Source of the DNA: DSFT01 sp032249175
GTDB lineage: Bacteria > Hydrothermota > Hydrothermia > LBFQ01 > DSFT01
DNA length: 17,692 nucleotides
Assembly (NCBI GenBank): GCA_032249175.1
Contig: JAVVGK010000019.1
Coordinates: 1 to 17,692 of the forward strand
Direction: 5' to 3'
Positions within the stretch are counted from its first letter, which is position 1. Each line of letters starts with the position of its first letter. Shown piece by piece: positions 5,894-13,908 of the stretch. The notes below the pieces were generated by a model. It had not been told where the DNA came from. It did no database searches and was given only the letters and a program-made list of their open reading frames with translations. A program made the position numbers and the translations under genes.

Positions 5894-7765
5894 ATGAGAG
5901 AGATTTTAAAAGATAAAGATAAGAAGCTTCGCAAGTTCAAGGGTAGATTGGACTCTCTTGAAGATTTTGTTAATCCTGAATGGTGGAAGTATATATTTGA
6001 TTCAATATACCTCAAAACCGATGCTGATGTCGTTATGGATGATGAACTTACTGAAAAAGAAGTTGATATATTTCTTGAAATTATAAAACCCAAGAAGGAT
6101 GATAGAATACTTGATTTGGCTTGTGGTCAAGGAAGGCATACGATTGAATTTTATAAAAGAGGATATAGAGAAATTGAAGGTATTGACTTATCTGAATATC
6201 TAATAAGGAAAGCAAAACAAAGAGCGAAAAAGGAAGGTTTAAAAATTAAATTTAGAAAAGGTGATGCAAGAAATTTGCCTTTTAAAGATAATACATTTGA
6301 CTATGTTCTTATACTTGGTAATAGTTTTGGATATTTTTCAAATGCCTCTGATGATTACAAAGTTTTAAGAGAAGTTTTTAAAGTTTTAAAACCTTATGGC
6401 ACTTTACTTTTAGATATCGCAGATGGAAATTATGTCAGAAACCATTATAAGCCATATACTTGGGAGTGGATAGATGATAAATATGTTGTTTTAAGAGAAA
6501 GACAACTTTCTCATGATAAAAGACTTTTAATTTCAAGAGAAATTGTAATTCATGCTCAAAAAGGCGTAGTTGTCGATCAAATTTATTCTGAAAGATTATA
6601 TTCACAATCCGAAATTGAAGAAATGCTTAGAAGTGTTGGTTTTATAGATATTACATTTCATACAAATTTATTAGCTCAATCAAAAAGAAATATGGATTTG
6701 GGTTTGATGGAAAATAGAATTGTTTTAACTGCTGTTGCTCCAAAACATAACATTAAAATTAGTCCTAAAATAAAGATATTTAATATAACGGTTTTATTAG
6801 GTGATACAAATTTAAAATCTGATAATAATTATGAAATGGAATCAATAAGACAATTAAAAATTGCTCTTTCAAAACTTGAAGGTTATAAATTTAATTATAT
6901 TGAAAGTCATAAGGGTCTATTTTATGAACTTGGGAATTTAAAAACAGATTTAGTCTTTAATTTATGTGATGATGGATATAATAATAATCCAAAAATGGAA
7001 TTACATATTCCAGCATTATTGGAAGTTCTTGGAATACCTTATACAGGTTCTCCTCCTCATACACTTGCCATATGTTTTGATAAATCGCTTGTTAAATCAA
7101 TAGCTAATTCTCTTGATATTCCTACACCTGATGAATATCTTATTATGCCTGACGATACGACATATAACATTCCCGCAAATTTTCCTGTTATTTTAAAACC
7201 AAACTTTGGTGATGGAAGTGAAGGAATATATAAAGATTCCGTTGTTTATAATCCTATTGAATTTACAGAAGCATTAAATAGATTGAGAAAACAATTCCCT
7301 AACATTCCAATTCTTGTTGAAGAATTTTTAACAGGTGATGAAATTAGTATAGGTATTTTGGGAAATTTACCTTACGATTATGAGATATTACCAATTTTGA
7401 AAATTGATTATTCTGAACTTCCGGAGGATTTGCCACCAATTTGTGGTTATGAGGCAAAATGGGATTTTAATTCTGAGTATTATAGAAAAATTAAATATAT
7501 TCCAGCAGAACTTGATAAGGACATGGAAGAAAGATTATATGATATGATTCTGAAATTATATAATAGACTTGATTTAAGAGATTATGGAAGATTTGATATT
7601 AGATTTTCTTCTGATGGTATTCCTAAATTACTTGAAGTTAATCCTAATCCTGGTTGGTCTTGGGATGGAAAATTAAAAATCATGAGTGAATGGAAAGGAA
7701 TGGAATATGAAGAAATGCTTGAAAAAATAATAAGATATGCCCTTAAAAGATATAATTTAATTTAA
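5894..7765 (+). CDS. Fusion of a class I SAM-dependent methyltransferase and a D-Ala-D-Ala-ligase-like ATP-grasp enzyme
   Basis: This is a 623-residue two-domain protein. Residues about 45-285 form a class I methyltransferase: motif I RILDLACGQGRHT (71-83), the acidic GIDLS (96-100), GDARNLPF (123-130) and the post-motif FKVLKPYGTLLLDIADG (162-178). Residues about 295-623 form an ATP-grasp domain of the D-Ala-D-Ala ligase type: IPYTGSPPHTLAICFDK (381-397), the ATP-binding lysine segment FPVILKPNFGDGSEG (430-444), ILVEEFLTGDEISIGILG (473-490) and the metal-binding DYGRFDIR...PKLLEVNPNPG (563-587). It probably activates a carboxylate with ATP, joins it to an amine or amino acid and methylates a related substrate. 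The substrate cannot be read from the sequence. No canonical peptidoglycan genes are adjacent, so a true cell-wall Ddl role is doubtful. Confidence 0.85.
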   Translation: MREILKDKDKKLRKFKGRLDSLEDFVNPEWWKYIFDSIYLKTDADVVMDDELTEKEVDIFLEIIKPKKDDRILDLACGQGRHTIEFYKRGYREIEGIDLSEYLIRKAKQRAKKEGLKIKFRKGDARNLPFKDNTFDYVLILGNSFGYFSNASDDYKVLREVFKVLKPYGTLLLDIADGNYVRNHYKPYTWEWIDDKYVVLRERQLSHDKRLLISREIVIHAQKGVVVDQIYSERLYSQSEIEEMLRSVGFIDITFHTNLLAQSKRNMDLGLMENRIVLTAVAPKHNIKISPKIKIFNITVLLGDTNLKSDNNYEMESIRQLKIALSKLEGYKFNYIESHKGLFYELGNLKTDLVFNLCDDGYNNNPKMELHIPALLEVLGIPYTGSPPHTLAICFDKSLVKSIANSLDIPTPDEYLIMPDDTTYNIPANFPVILKPNFGDGSEGIYKDSVVYNPIEFTEALNRLRKQFPNIPILVEEFLTGDEISIGILGNLPYDYEILPILKIDYSELPEDLPPICGYEAKWDFNSEYYRKIKYIPAELDKDMEERLYDMILKLYNRLDLRDYGRFDIRFSSDGIPKLLEVNPNPGWSWDGKLKIMSEWKGMEYEEMLEKIIRYALKRYNLI

Positions 7766-7806
7766 AATTTTTTCAAATTTTGCCTCCTTATAGAGGTTTC
7801 CATATT

Positions 7807-7841
7807 TAAAAATCTGAATTTTTTAAATAATAAGATTTTTA
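7807..7841 (+). terminator. Possible terminator hairpin between convergent genes
   Basis: A perfect 9-base inverted repeat, TAAAAATCT (7807-7815) and AGATTTTTA (7833-7841), encloses a 17-base AT-rich loop. It lies 41 bases after the methyltransferase/ATP-grasp stop, with T residues in the 3' arm. The stem is AT-rich and weak, so this is a tentative call. On the other strand it would lie beyond repeat D, downstream of the acyltransferase. Confidence 0.3.
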
Positions 7842-7845
7842 TCTG

Positions 7846-7965
7846 CCCAAACAAGCCTTCGGCTTATAAACACCCATTCTTTTGCCTTGGGGGCTTTGAC
7901 TCCCTTAAATTCTCTCCTATAAAATTAAAATCTATAAGTTCATTAAAAATTTTATTGAACAAAGC
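7846..7965 (-). repeat. Interspersed repeat copy D (degenerate)
   Basis: Read on the minus strand it begins TGCTTTGTTCAATAA, a variant of the family's terminal repeat, one base after the acyltransferase stop. It then keeps the family order: GAATTTAAGGGAGTCAAAGCCCCC, AAGGCAAAAGAATGGG and the AAGCC-GAA-GGCTT hairpin (7853-7865). The G-rich end and right terminal repeat are lost. It is the most diverged of the four copies. Confidence 0.6.
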
Positions 7966-7966
7966 A

Positions 7967-8539
7967 TTAAATTTTTGCTATTTTTTCTGCCCATTTATTT
8001 AGCTTAATTAGTTCTTCTGAAATTGAAATTTCACTTTCAAACTCATTTATATTATAGTTTGAAAATATAATGAAAACTTTGCTAAATGGTAATGGTAATT
8101 CAAATTTATCCCAACTTTTAAAAGTTATAAATTTTTTATACCCTACGCCAATTAGTGTTATATTCGCGTTTAGTTTTTTTAGTAATTTAAATAATTCAGG
8201 TTTTACTTTATACCTTGGACCAAGAGGTCCATCTGGAATTATCCCTAAGGATAATTTAAGGTTATAAGTTTTTATAATTTCAAAAGCTCCTTTAAATCTA
8301 TCCTTTCTATATGAGCTTTCAATAACCTCAAATCCATAACTTCTTACAATATAACTTGCTATTTTTCCATCCCTGCTTGGAGATATTAAAACCTTTCCTT
8401 TTTTCCCTTTAAGAACTCTCAAAAGTGGAAAAATTTTATTATGCCAAAACAAATAAACACTATGATCTGGTCTATAACCTAAAACTTCAATTCTTAATGT
8501 CATAATATAAATTTTATAAAGAAATTTTAAGAAAAACAT
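7967..8539 (-). CDS. DUF374 family acyltransferase (lysophospholipid acyltransferase-like)
   Basis: This 190-residue protein matches the DUF374 group of LPLAT-like acyltransferases. Visible are the catalytic-type histidine in FWHNKIFPLL (His33), then LISPSRDGKIASYIV (51-65), GFEVIESSYRKDRFKGAFE (69-87) and the conserved IIPDGPLGPRYKVKPE block (100-115). Members transfer acyl chains to lipid A-like or lysophospholipid acceptors at the inner membrane face. The exact acceptor here is unknown, but the glycosyltransferase upstream fits envelope lipid or polysaccharide work. The ATG at 8539 is preceded by a TAAAAT box and no Shine-Dalgarno. The gene lies between repeat copies C (upstream) and D (downstream). 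Confidence 0.85.
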   Translation of the reverse strand: MFFLKFLYKIYIMTLRIEVLGYRPDHSVYLFWHNKIFPLLRVLKGKKGKVLISPSRDGKIASYIVRSYGFEVIESSYRKDRFKGAFEIIKTYNLKLSLGIIPDGPLGPRYKVKPELFKLLKKLNANITLIGVGYKKFITFKSWDKFELPLPFSKVFIIFSNYNINEFESEISISEELIKLNKWAEKIAKI

Positions 8540-8546
8540 TATTAAA

Positions 8547-8552
8547 ATTTTA
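8547..8552 (-). promoter_or_regulatory. Putative -10 box of the DUF374 acyltransferase gene
   Basis: On the minus strand CCCTTAAAATTTTAATA contains TAAAAT, which ends 7 bases before the ATG at 8539. There is no Shine-Dalgarno. Repeat copy C ends 39 bases before the ATG, the same geometry as repeat B and its downstream gene. Confidence 0.4.
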
Positions 8553-8578
8553 AGGGAGATTTTCGCCTTACCCCTGGA

Positions 8579-8754
8579 TTGTCCAATAATTCTGAAAGTA
8601 TTTATTTTTCTTCATTTTCCCCACCCACCCTCAAATTAAGCCTTCGGCTTTAAAAAACCCCATTTTTTGACTTGGGGGGCTTCGCCCCCTTAAATCCCCC
8701 ATTAAATCAATAGTTTTAGAAAATTTTTTATAACTTAATTTATTAGACAAAGCA
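8579..8754 (-). repeat. Interspersed MITE-like repeat copy C
   Basis: Read on the minus strand it begins TGCTTTGTCTAATAA (8754 downward) and ends AATTATTGGACAA (8579), forming terminal inverted repeats. Between them lie GGGGGC-GAA-GCCCCC (8675-8689 read in reverse), AAGCC-GAA-GGCTT (8638-8650) and GGGTGGGTGGGG. It is nearly identical to copy B over its inner part but lacks about 22 bases near the left end and differs in the stretch before the right end. It fills the gap between the glycosyltransferase stop and the acyltransferase promoter. Confidence 0.85.
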
Positions 8755-8777
8755 CAAAGCATTTTGCTCTAAAATCA

Positions 8778-9839
8778 TCAATCCTTTAAAACCTCTAAAA
8801 ATCTATTTACCCAATCTTCTGGTTTAGCATAATTTAAAACTAATTCTTTTGAATACTTAACAAGCTCATTTCTCAAATTACTATCTCTTAATTTTAAAAT
8901 GTTCTCTCTTAATTTTCTAATGTCTCCAACCTTAAAGTGAAAATCTTCTCTTACAAAGTCCTTTGCTCCAACTTGATCTGAAACAATAACTGCTAATGAG
9001 GACATTATTGCTTCTATTACGACATAACCAAAAACCTCACTTTCAGAAGGCAAAATTAAAATGTCGTAATTTTTATAAATTTCAGACATTTTTTCATAAT
9101 CAACTTCTCCCATAAAACGAACAACTAAGCCATTCTTTTTTGAAAAATCTCTTAAACTTTTATAAAGAGGACCATTTCCAATAATATCAAGTGTGTAATC
9201 ATTAAGACCATTTAAAGCTTTTAAAATATCAAAAATTCTCTTTCTCTTAATCAGTCTTCCAACAAATAAAATTTTTAAAAAATTGCCTTGGTGAAATTTT
9301 TCAAAATTAAATTTATAAATATTGAATGATGTCCAATTTAAAATAACACTTTTAGCTCCCATTTTTCTCGCATGCTCTACTGACATCTTATTTCCACAAA
9401 TAACGGAAACTGAATTAGTAAATAAAAACTTTCTTATTAAATAACGAAATGGTAAAAACAGACTATTACCTTCTTTCAAATTAAAACTTTCTATCCACAA
9501 AAAATACGGAATTTTTAAATTCAATAGATTTTTAGCAACTTGAAATTCAAGAATATTTAATCCTCCACTTATTACAACCTTTTTAAATTTTTTAAAGTCA
9601 GGAGATTTTTTCAAAATCAATATACTTCCTACATCTTTTGAAAATTTATTTAAAATTCTATGAGTTTCTATTATTTCATAAGGAAAATTTATTTCGTTTA
9701 TATATTTTTTCCAACTTTCTCTTCTTGGACTTGAAAAATCCGTAAAGAAAAATATCATTTTGTTTTTAAGTTTTTCATAAAGCAAATTAAATAAATATAT
9801 TTTTTGAGGCGTTGGAAAATTATTTATAAATGCTATCAC
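8778..9839 (-). CDS. GT4-type glycosyltransferase
   Basis: This 353-residue GT-B-fold enzyme would transfer a sugar from a nucleotide sugar to an unknown acceptor. The C-terminal half is typical of family 4: KILFVGRLIKRKRIFDILKAL (189-209), LDIIGNGPLYKSLRD (217-231), VRFMGEVDYEKMSEIY (240-255) and the EX7E motif SEVFGYVVIEA (Glu268 and Glu276). The N-terminal acceptor domain is less conserved. The start is GTG at 9839-9837, whose G is the last base of the nrdJ TAG stop, so the two genes overlap by one base and are probably translated together. A functional link to nrdJ is not obvious. Confidence 0.87.
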   Translation of the reverse strand: MIAFINNFPTPQKIYLFNLLYEKLKNKMIFFFTDFSSPRRESWKKYINEINFPYEIIETHRILNKFSKDVGSILILKKSPDFKKFKKVVISGGLNILEFQVAKNLLNLKIPYFLWIESFNLKEGNSLFLPFRYLIRKFLFTNSVSVICGNKMSVEHARKMGAKSVILNWTSFNIYKFNFEKFHQGNFLKILFVGRLIKRKRIFDILKALNGLNDYTLDIIGNGPLYKSLRDFSKKNGLVVRFMGEVDYEKMSEIYKNYDILILPSESEVFGYVVIEAIMSSLAVIVSDQVGAKDFVREDFHFKVGDIRKLRENILKLRDSNLRNELVKYSKELVLNYAKPEDWVNRFLEVLKD

Positions 9840-12800
9840 TAATCACACTTTGAAAATCCACAACTTAAACAAAATGTTGAGCAATCCACAAGTTCCTTTG
9901 CTCTCTCTCCTTTTAGTAAGGTTCTATTTGAGCAATTTGGACATATTTCAGCATCTTTTAGAACTTCCATTTCTAATTTTGGTTTTATATTTCCTTTTTC
10001 ATCTATAAATGTTAGAGTTGGTGTTGCTATTTCACCTTTCGCTTCCAAATTACCATTTCTCACACCTTCAATAAATAGCTTTAATGCTAATCCCAAAACT
10101 GATGGCTCAGATGGCATATAAAAGCCCTTATATACATACCCTTGACCTTGTATTTCTTTAACCTTAAATAAATTTTCCACGATGAATTTTGGGTCGTCAT
10201 TTTCCGAAAGTTTTCTTAAAACTGCTGAAATCATCATAGAAAGAGCAGTACTCCATTCAAGTCCAACCATATCTGAGCTATGAGCAAAAATTTCAATTGG
10301 CATTCCTTTCTCATCACCATTTACAGTAACATACCATTTTCTTCCTTTATATTTAATTTTATAAGTAACGCCACTCACAGCAAATGGTCTTTCTTTCTTT
10401 ATAGGTTTTAATGAACTTTCCTTTTTCTTTTCCTCTTTCTTTTCACTTATTAAAACACCCTCTCTACTTCCTTCTCTATATATTGTTATGCCTTTACATC
10501 CTTCTTTCCAAGCCATAAAATAAAGCTTTTTAACAGTTTCAACATCTATATCATTTGGAAGATTTATTGTGGAGCTAATAGCACTATCAACATATCTTTG
10601 TATTAATCCTTGTAATTTTACCCTATATTCCCAATTTATTTCATGAGCAGTTCTGAAATAATCAGGAAGCTTCTTTAAATCCTCATCAGTTATTTCATCA
10701 TCATTTTTATTAAGATATTTCTTTACAAGTGGATGATAAACATAATAAAAGTTTCCAAGAGAATAGCGAATATATTTTAATGAAAATATAGGCTCTATAC
10801 CAGAGGATACATTACCTGCAAGTATAGAAATAGAGCCTGTTGGAGCAATTGAAAGAATTTCTACATTTCTAATACCATACTTTTTAACATCTTCTAAAAT
10901 ATCTTTTGGTAATCTTTTTACAAATTCACTATTGGACCACTTTTCAAAATCAAATTTCTCAAATGCTCCTTTTTCCTTTGCCAAATTAACAGAAGCTCTA
11001 TAACTTTCATCCCTAATAAATCTCATTAAACTTTCAACTTTTTCAAGTGCTTCATCAGAATCATATCTAATTTTCATCATAGCAAGAGCATCTGCCAATC
11101 CTAAAATTCCAAGTCCAAGTCTCCTTGCTGATTTACTTGAAATTTCTTGCTCCTTTAATGGATATTTTGAAACATCAATAACATTATCTAAAAATCTTAC
11201 AGCAATAGGAATAACTTCCTTTAATAACTCATAATTCCAATCGTTGTTTTTTACAAATTTTGTAAGATTTAATGAGCCTAAATCACAATTACCATAAGCG
11301 GGAAGTGGTTTTTCTGAGCAAGGATTTGTTGATAAGACAGGTTGAAAGTATTGGGCATTATGATTTTTAATAATTGTATCCCAAAATATAAGACCAGGCT
11401 CAGCACTTTCCCAAGCACTTTTAACAATTTTGTCCCATAGTTCTCTTGCCTTTACAACTTTATAAACTTTCTTCCTTCTTAATTCAAATCTTCTACCTTT
11501 ATACTCAATCTCACCATTTTTCGCTTCAAAAAGCATATATTCATTTTTATAAAGATTAACATCATAAGGACTTAAAATTCTATCAAATGTAATAGCACAA
11601 TTATTATTAAGCATTTCTTCAATTTCACTTTCAGATATTTTTGGATTTCTTACAATATCAGGATACCATAATTCCCAATCGTCATTATTTAAAACCGCTT
11701 TCATAAATTCATCTCTAATTTTCACTGATATATTAGCGAATTTTACTTGTTGCCTTGTTAAAATATCTTCAATAATTTTAAGCTGCTGTTCATTATATTT
11801 ATATGAATTTTGTTTTATTACTTCAAGTGTAAAGAAATCTGGTTTTGATTTAGCATAAATAAATAACTCTACATCTGGATGACTAACATCTATGGTTATC
11901 ATTAATGCACCTCTTCTTCCCTCTTGTCCAATTAAACCTGTTGTTAATGAGAATAAATGCATAAATGAAACTGCTCCCGTTGAAAATCTTGCACTATTTA
12001 GAACAGGTGAATTTGTCGGTCTTAGTATTGAAATGTCAGTATTATGAATTACTGAAAGACCACCTATACCAGCAAAGTAATTATTATTTCCTTCCACTGT
12101 TAAATCGCAAAATTCTTCATCAACATCAACTTCAAATACAACTTTATCAACAGGTATAAGATTTTTACATAATTTATAAAATGAAATAGCTTGGTAATAA
12201 ATTTCCCATTGTTCATTTTGAAAGTAATAGTTTATTATGTTATTCATTACTTCTTCAAATAATGAATATTTAATATAATTTTTTTCAAGAGCATTTATAA
12301 CATTATATCTTTTTTCCTTTAAAACAGCCCAAGTTCCATATTGCTCTATAAATAATTTTACAAAATCGGGAACATATACAAAATATTTATTTTTATTGCT
12401 TGAAATTATACTTAAAATTTTTTCTCTTTTTTCAGGATAAGTTATGTAATCAACAATTTCGGAAAGCAGTTTAATATTGTAAGTATATACTGTGTATGAT
12501 TCAGAACATTGTTTTACAACCGAATTAGCACCTACTTTATTTTTGGGTTTCACTCTAATTTTCGAACCAGAACCAAGTAAAGATAAAAGGGTTTTTAAAT
12601 CATAAGCTAATTCTTTAGAAGAAGTATTGAATTCAATTCTGTTTTTATTGGTATTAACATAACCGTCAGTATCTATTAACCCAGCAAGAAAAGCGATCTG
12701 AGTTTCTCTTGTAGCATTCCAAATCCAACGAGGAATACGAATTTTTGTTGCCTTCTTACCGAAAAATCCATCTACAAATTTTTCAATTATATCTATTACT

Positions 12801-13759
12801 GCATAATTATTTGTATTAACTTCATACAATGGCTCATTATACAATACTTTTACATCAGAATTAGCCATTTTATTAAAAATACTGCAATATTTTTCAGCAA
12901 TTTCTTTACTAGGGCTCCAAAAGCGAATGCGAGCTCTTTCACGAATTTTTCCATAATCCTTATAATTCCTTTCAAATTCTTTTGCTTTTAGCTTACTAGC
13001 ACTACCATTACCTATATGTGCTCCTACCCACCAACCTAAATCTGTATCATGAAGTTTATTACATTCCAAAGATAAAGTATGTAAGTCAGGGGTACCTAAC
13101 ATAGCATCTGTTGGTAAAACCTGCGAAGCGGGAACATATTGGAATTTATTATTTCTAAAAACAAGAGTGGGATGCCAACGGGAAGTAATTAAACATGTGC
13201 CATCCTTAAGATAAATAGCTACATTATCTTTGCGATGCACAATAGGACGATGAGTTTTAATTACTTTCTTGAATTCTAATTGCTGTAAAACTGGATTAAA
13301 GGACAGAATTTCTTCTCCTTCCTCAACCTCTTCTATCTTTTTGACGCCTTTCTTTGTAATAACAAATGAACCTTTTGCGACACACCCTACTCCTCCACCC
13401 CAACTATATGTTCTTGCCATTTCTTTTGCGCAATCATATATGCCTTCTATGGAATCTTCTTTTATTGGAATAACATAGCAATTTAATAATGTATTCTTTG
13501 GAATATAATTATTACCTGCTCCAAATAGAATTCTTCCAGCAGGCACAAATTTGAAATCTTTAAGAATGTAATAGAACTTTTCTTCCCAATACTCTTTATC
13601 CTTTTCTACACTTGCTATTGCTTTTGCTATCCTTCTGAAAAATTCCGTAGGAGTTTTTTCCATTATATTACCTTTTTCATCTTTGAGTGCATATTTTTTG
13701 ATGAAAACATCAACTCTTAAAGGGTCATTGTCAAAGTAATTAAGAAGTTCTCTTTCCAT
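9839..13759 (-). CDS. nrdJ: Class II (adenosylcobalamin-dependent) ribonucleoside-diphosphate reductase containing an intein
   Basis: This enzyme reduces ribonucleotides to deoxyribonucleotides. The precursor is 1306 residues; removing the 448-residue intein leaves about 858, normal for large NrdJ. The presumed redox pair is Cys94 (LLNCYVIP) and Cys825 (AYGNCDLGSLNL), and the thiyl-radical cysteine is Cys814 in NPCSEKPL with Glu816. The 814/825 spacing of 11 matches characterised class II enzymes. A TSCPD-type domain follows near 1130-1210, and the tail holds CPNC and CLSCGFSKC, probable zinc-ribbon and shuttle cysteines. The ATG at 13759 lies in the 168-bp repeat and is preceded by TAACAT rather than a Shine-Dalgarno. 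The gene originally followed purF; the restriction-modification cassette now separates them. Confidence 0.93.
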   Translation of the reverse strand: MERELLNYFDNDPLRVDVFIKKYALKDEKGNIMEKTPTEFFRRIAKAIASVEKDKEYWEEKFYYILKDFKFVPAGRILFGAGNNYIPKNTLLNCYVIPIKEDSIEGIYDCAKEMARTYSWGGGVGCVAKGSFVITKKGVKKIEEVEEGEEILSFNPVLQQLEFKKVIKTHRPIVHRKDNVAIYLKDGTCLITSRWHPTLVFRNNKFQYVPASQVLPTDAMLGTPDLHTLSLECNKLHDTDLGWWVGAHIGNGSASKLKAKEFERNYKDYGKIRERARIRFWSPSKEIAEKYCSIFNKMANSDVKVLYNEPLYEVNTNNYAVIDIIEKFVDGFFGKKATKIRIPRWIWNATRETQIAFLAGLIDTDGYVNTNKNRIEFNTSSKELAYDLKTLLSLLGSGSKIRVKPKNKVGANSVVKQCSESYTVYTYNIKLLSEIVDYITYPEKREKILSIISSNKNKYFVYVPDFVKLFIEQYGTWAVLKEKRYNVINALEKNYIKYSLFEEVMNNIINYYFQNEQWEIYYQAISFYKLCKNLIPVDKVVFEVDVDEEFCDLTVEGNNNYFAGIGGLSVIHNTDISILRPTNSPVLNSARFSTGAVSFMHLFSLTTGLIGQEGRRGALMITIDVSHPDVELFIYAKSKPDFFTLEVIKQNSYKYNEQQLKIIEDILTRQQVKFANISVKIRDEFMKAVLNNDDWELWYPDIVRNPKISESEIEEMLNNNCAITFDRILSPYDVNLYKNEYMLFEAKNGEIEYKGRRFELRRKKVYKVVKARELWDKIVKSAWESAEPGLIFWDTIIKNHNAQYFQPVLSTNPCSEKPLPAYGNCDLGSLNLTKFVKNNDWNYELLKEVIPIAVRFLDNVIDVSKYPLKEQEISSKSARRLGLGILGLADALAMMKIRYDSDEALEKVESLMRFIRDESYRASVNLAKEKGAFEKFDFEKWSNSEFVKRLPKDILEDVKKYGIRNVEILSIAPTGSISILAGNVSSGIEPIFSLKYIRYSLGNFYYVYHPLVKKYLNKNDDEITDEDLKKLPDYFRTAHEINWEYRVKLQGLIQRYVDSAISSTINLPNDIDVETVKKLYFMAWKEGCKGITIYREGSREGVLISEKKEEKKKESSLKPIKKERPFAVSGVTYKIKYKGRKWYVTVNGDEKGMPIEIFAHSSDMVGLEWSTALSMMISAVLRKLSENDDPKFIVENLFKVKEIQGQGYVYKGFYMPSEPSVLGLALKLFIEGVRNGNLEAKGEIATPTLTFIDEKGNIKPKLEMEVLKDAEICPNCSNRTLLKGERAKELVDCSTFCLSCGFSKCD
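12041..13384 (-). mobile_element. Intein with LAGLIDADG homing endonuclease inside NrdJ
   Basis: Residues 126-573 of NrdJ form an in-frame protein intron. The N-terminal splice block is CVAKGSFVITKKG with Cys126; block B is GTCLITSRWHP with His196. LAGLIDADG-type endonuclease motifs are GWWVGAHIGNGS (242-253) and FLAGLIDTDGYV (357-368). The C-terminal block ends YFAGIGGLSVIHN (His572-Asn573), with Thr574 as the +1 nucleophile. Removal joins SWGGGVG to TDISILRP, restoring the usual RNR sequence. Arginine codons inside it are often CGT/CGC (for example in RARIRFW and RIPRWIW), whereas the exteins mostly use AGA, suggesting transfer from another genome. All splice residues look intact, so it is probably active in splicing. 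Confidence 0.93.
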
Positions 13760-13768
13760 AGTGCTAAA

Positions 13769-13774
13769 ATGTTA
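13769..13774 (-). promoter_or_regulatory. Putative -10 box of nrdJ
   Basis: On the minus strand CCTTAACATTTTAGCACT precedes the nrdJ ATG. TAACAT ends 9 bases upstream, the same position as the TAAAAT boxes of the other leading genes. No Shine-Dalgarno is present. The identical sequence at 15448-15453 precedes the endonuclease gene. Confidence 0.35.
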
Positions 13775-13878
13775 AGGTTTAGGAATAATTTGATAAAATA
13801 AAGCGAAAAGTAAATAATTTTAAGTTTTTGAAAATCAACAATTTTTTTTATTTCAGTTTTCAAATAATAATTCATATT

Positions 13879-13895
13879 AGCTTAATTTTTAAGCT
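13879..13895. other. Perfect 7-bp hairpin in the duplicated purF-nrdJ spacer (copy 1)
   Basis: AGCTTAA-TTT-TTAAGCT is a perfect inverted repeat; its twin is at 15558-15574. In copy 2 it lies 13 bases beyond the purF stop and could be a weak terminator or a processing stem. On the minus strand it lacks a run of T residues after the stem, so a classical intrinsic terminator is not supported. Confidence 0.35.
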
Positions 13896-13908
13896 TTTTG
13901 GAATTTTG

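Noticed and set aside
5036..8754. Copies A-D as a CRISPR array
   Set aside because: The copies are 120-200 bp, diverged, in both orientations and mostly kilobases apart, without regular short spacers or cas genes.
13879..13895. AGCTTAA-TTT-TTAAGCT as an intrinsic terminator of purF
   Set aside because: On the minus strand no T-run follows the stem, and the stem is only 7 AT-rich pairs. It is kept as a hairpin, not called a terminator.
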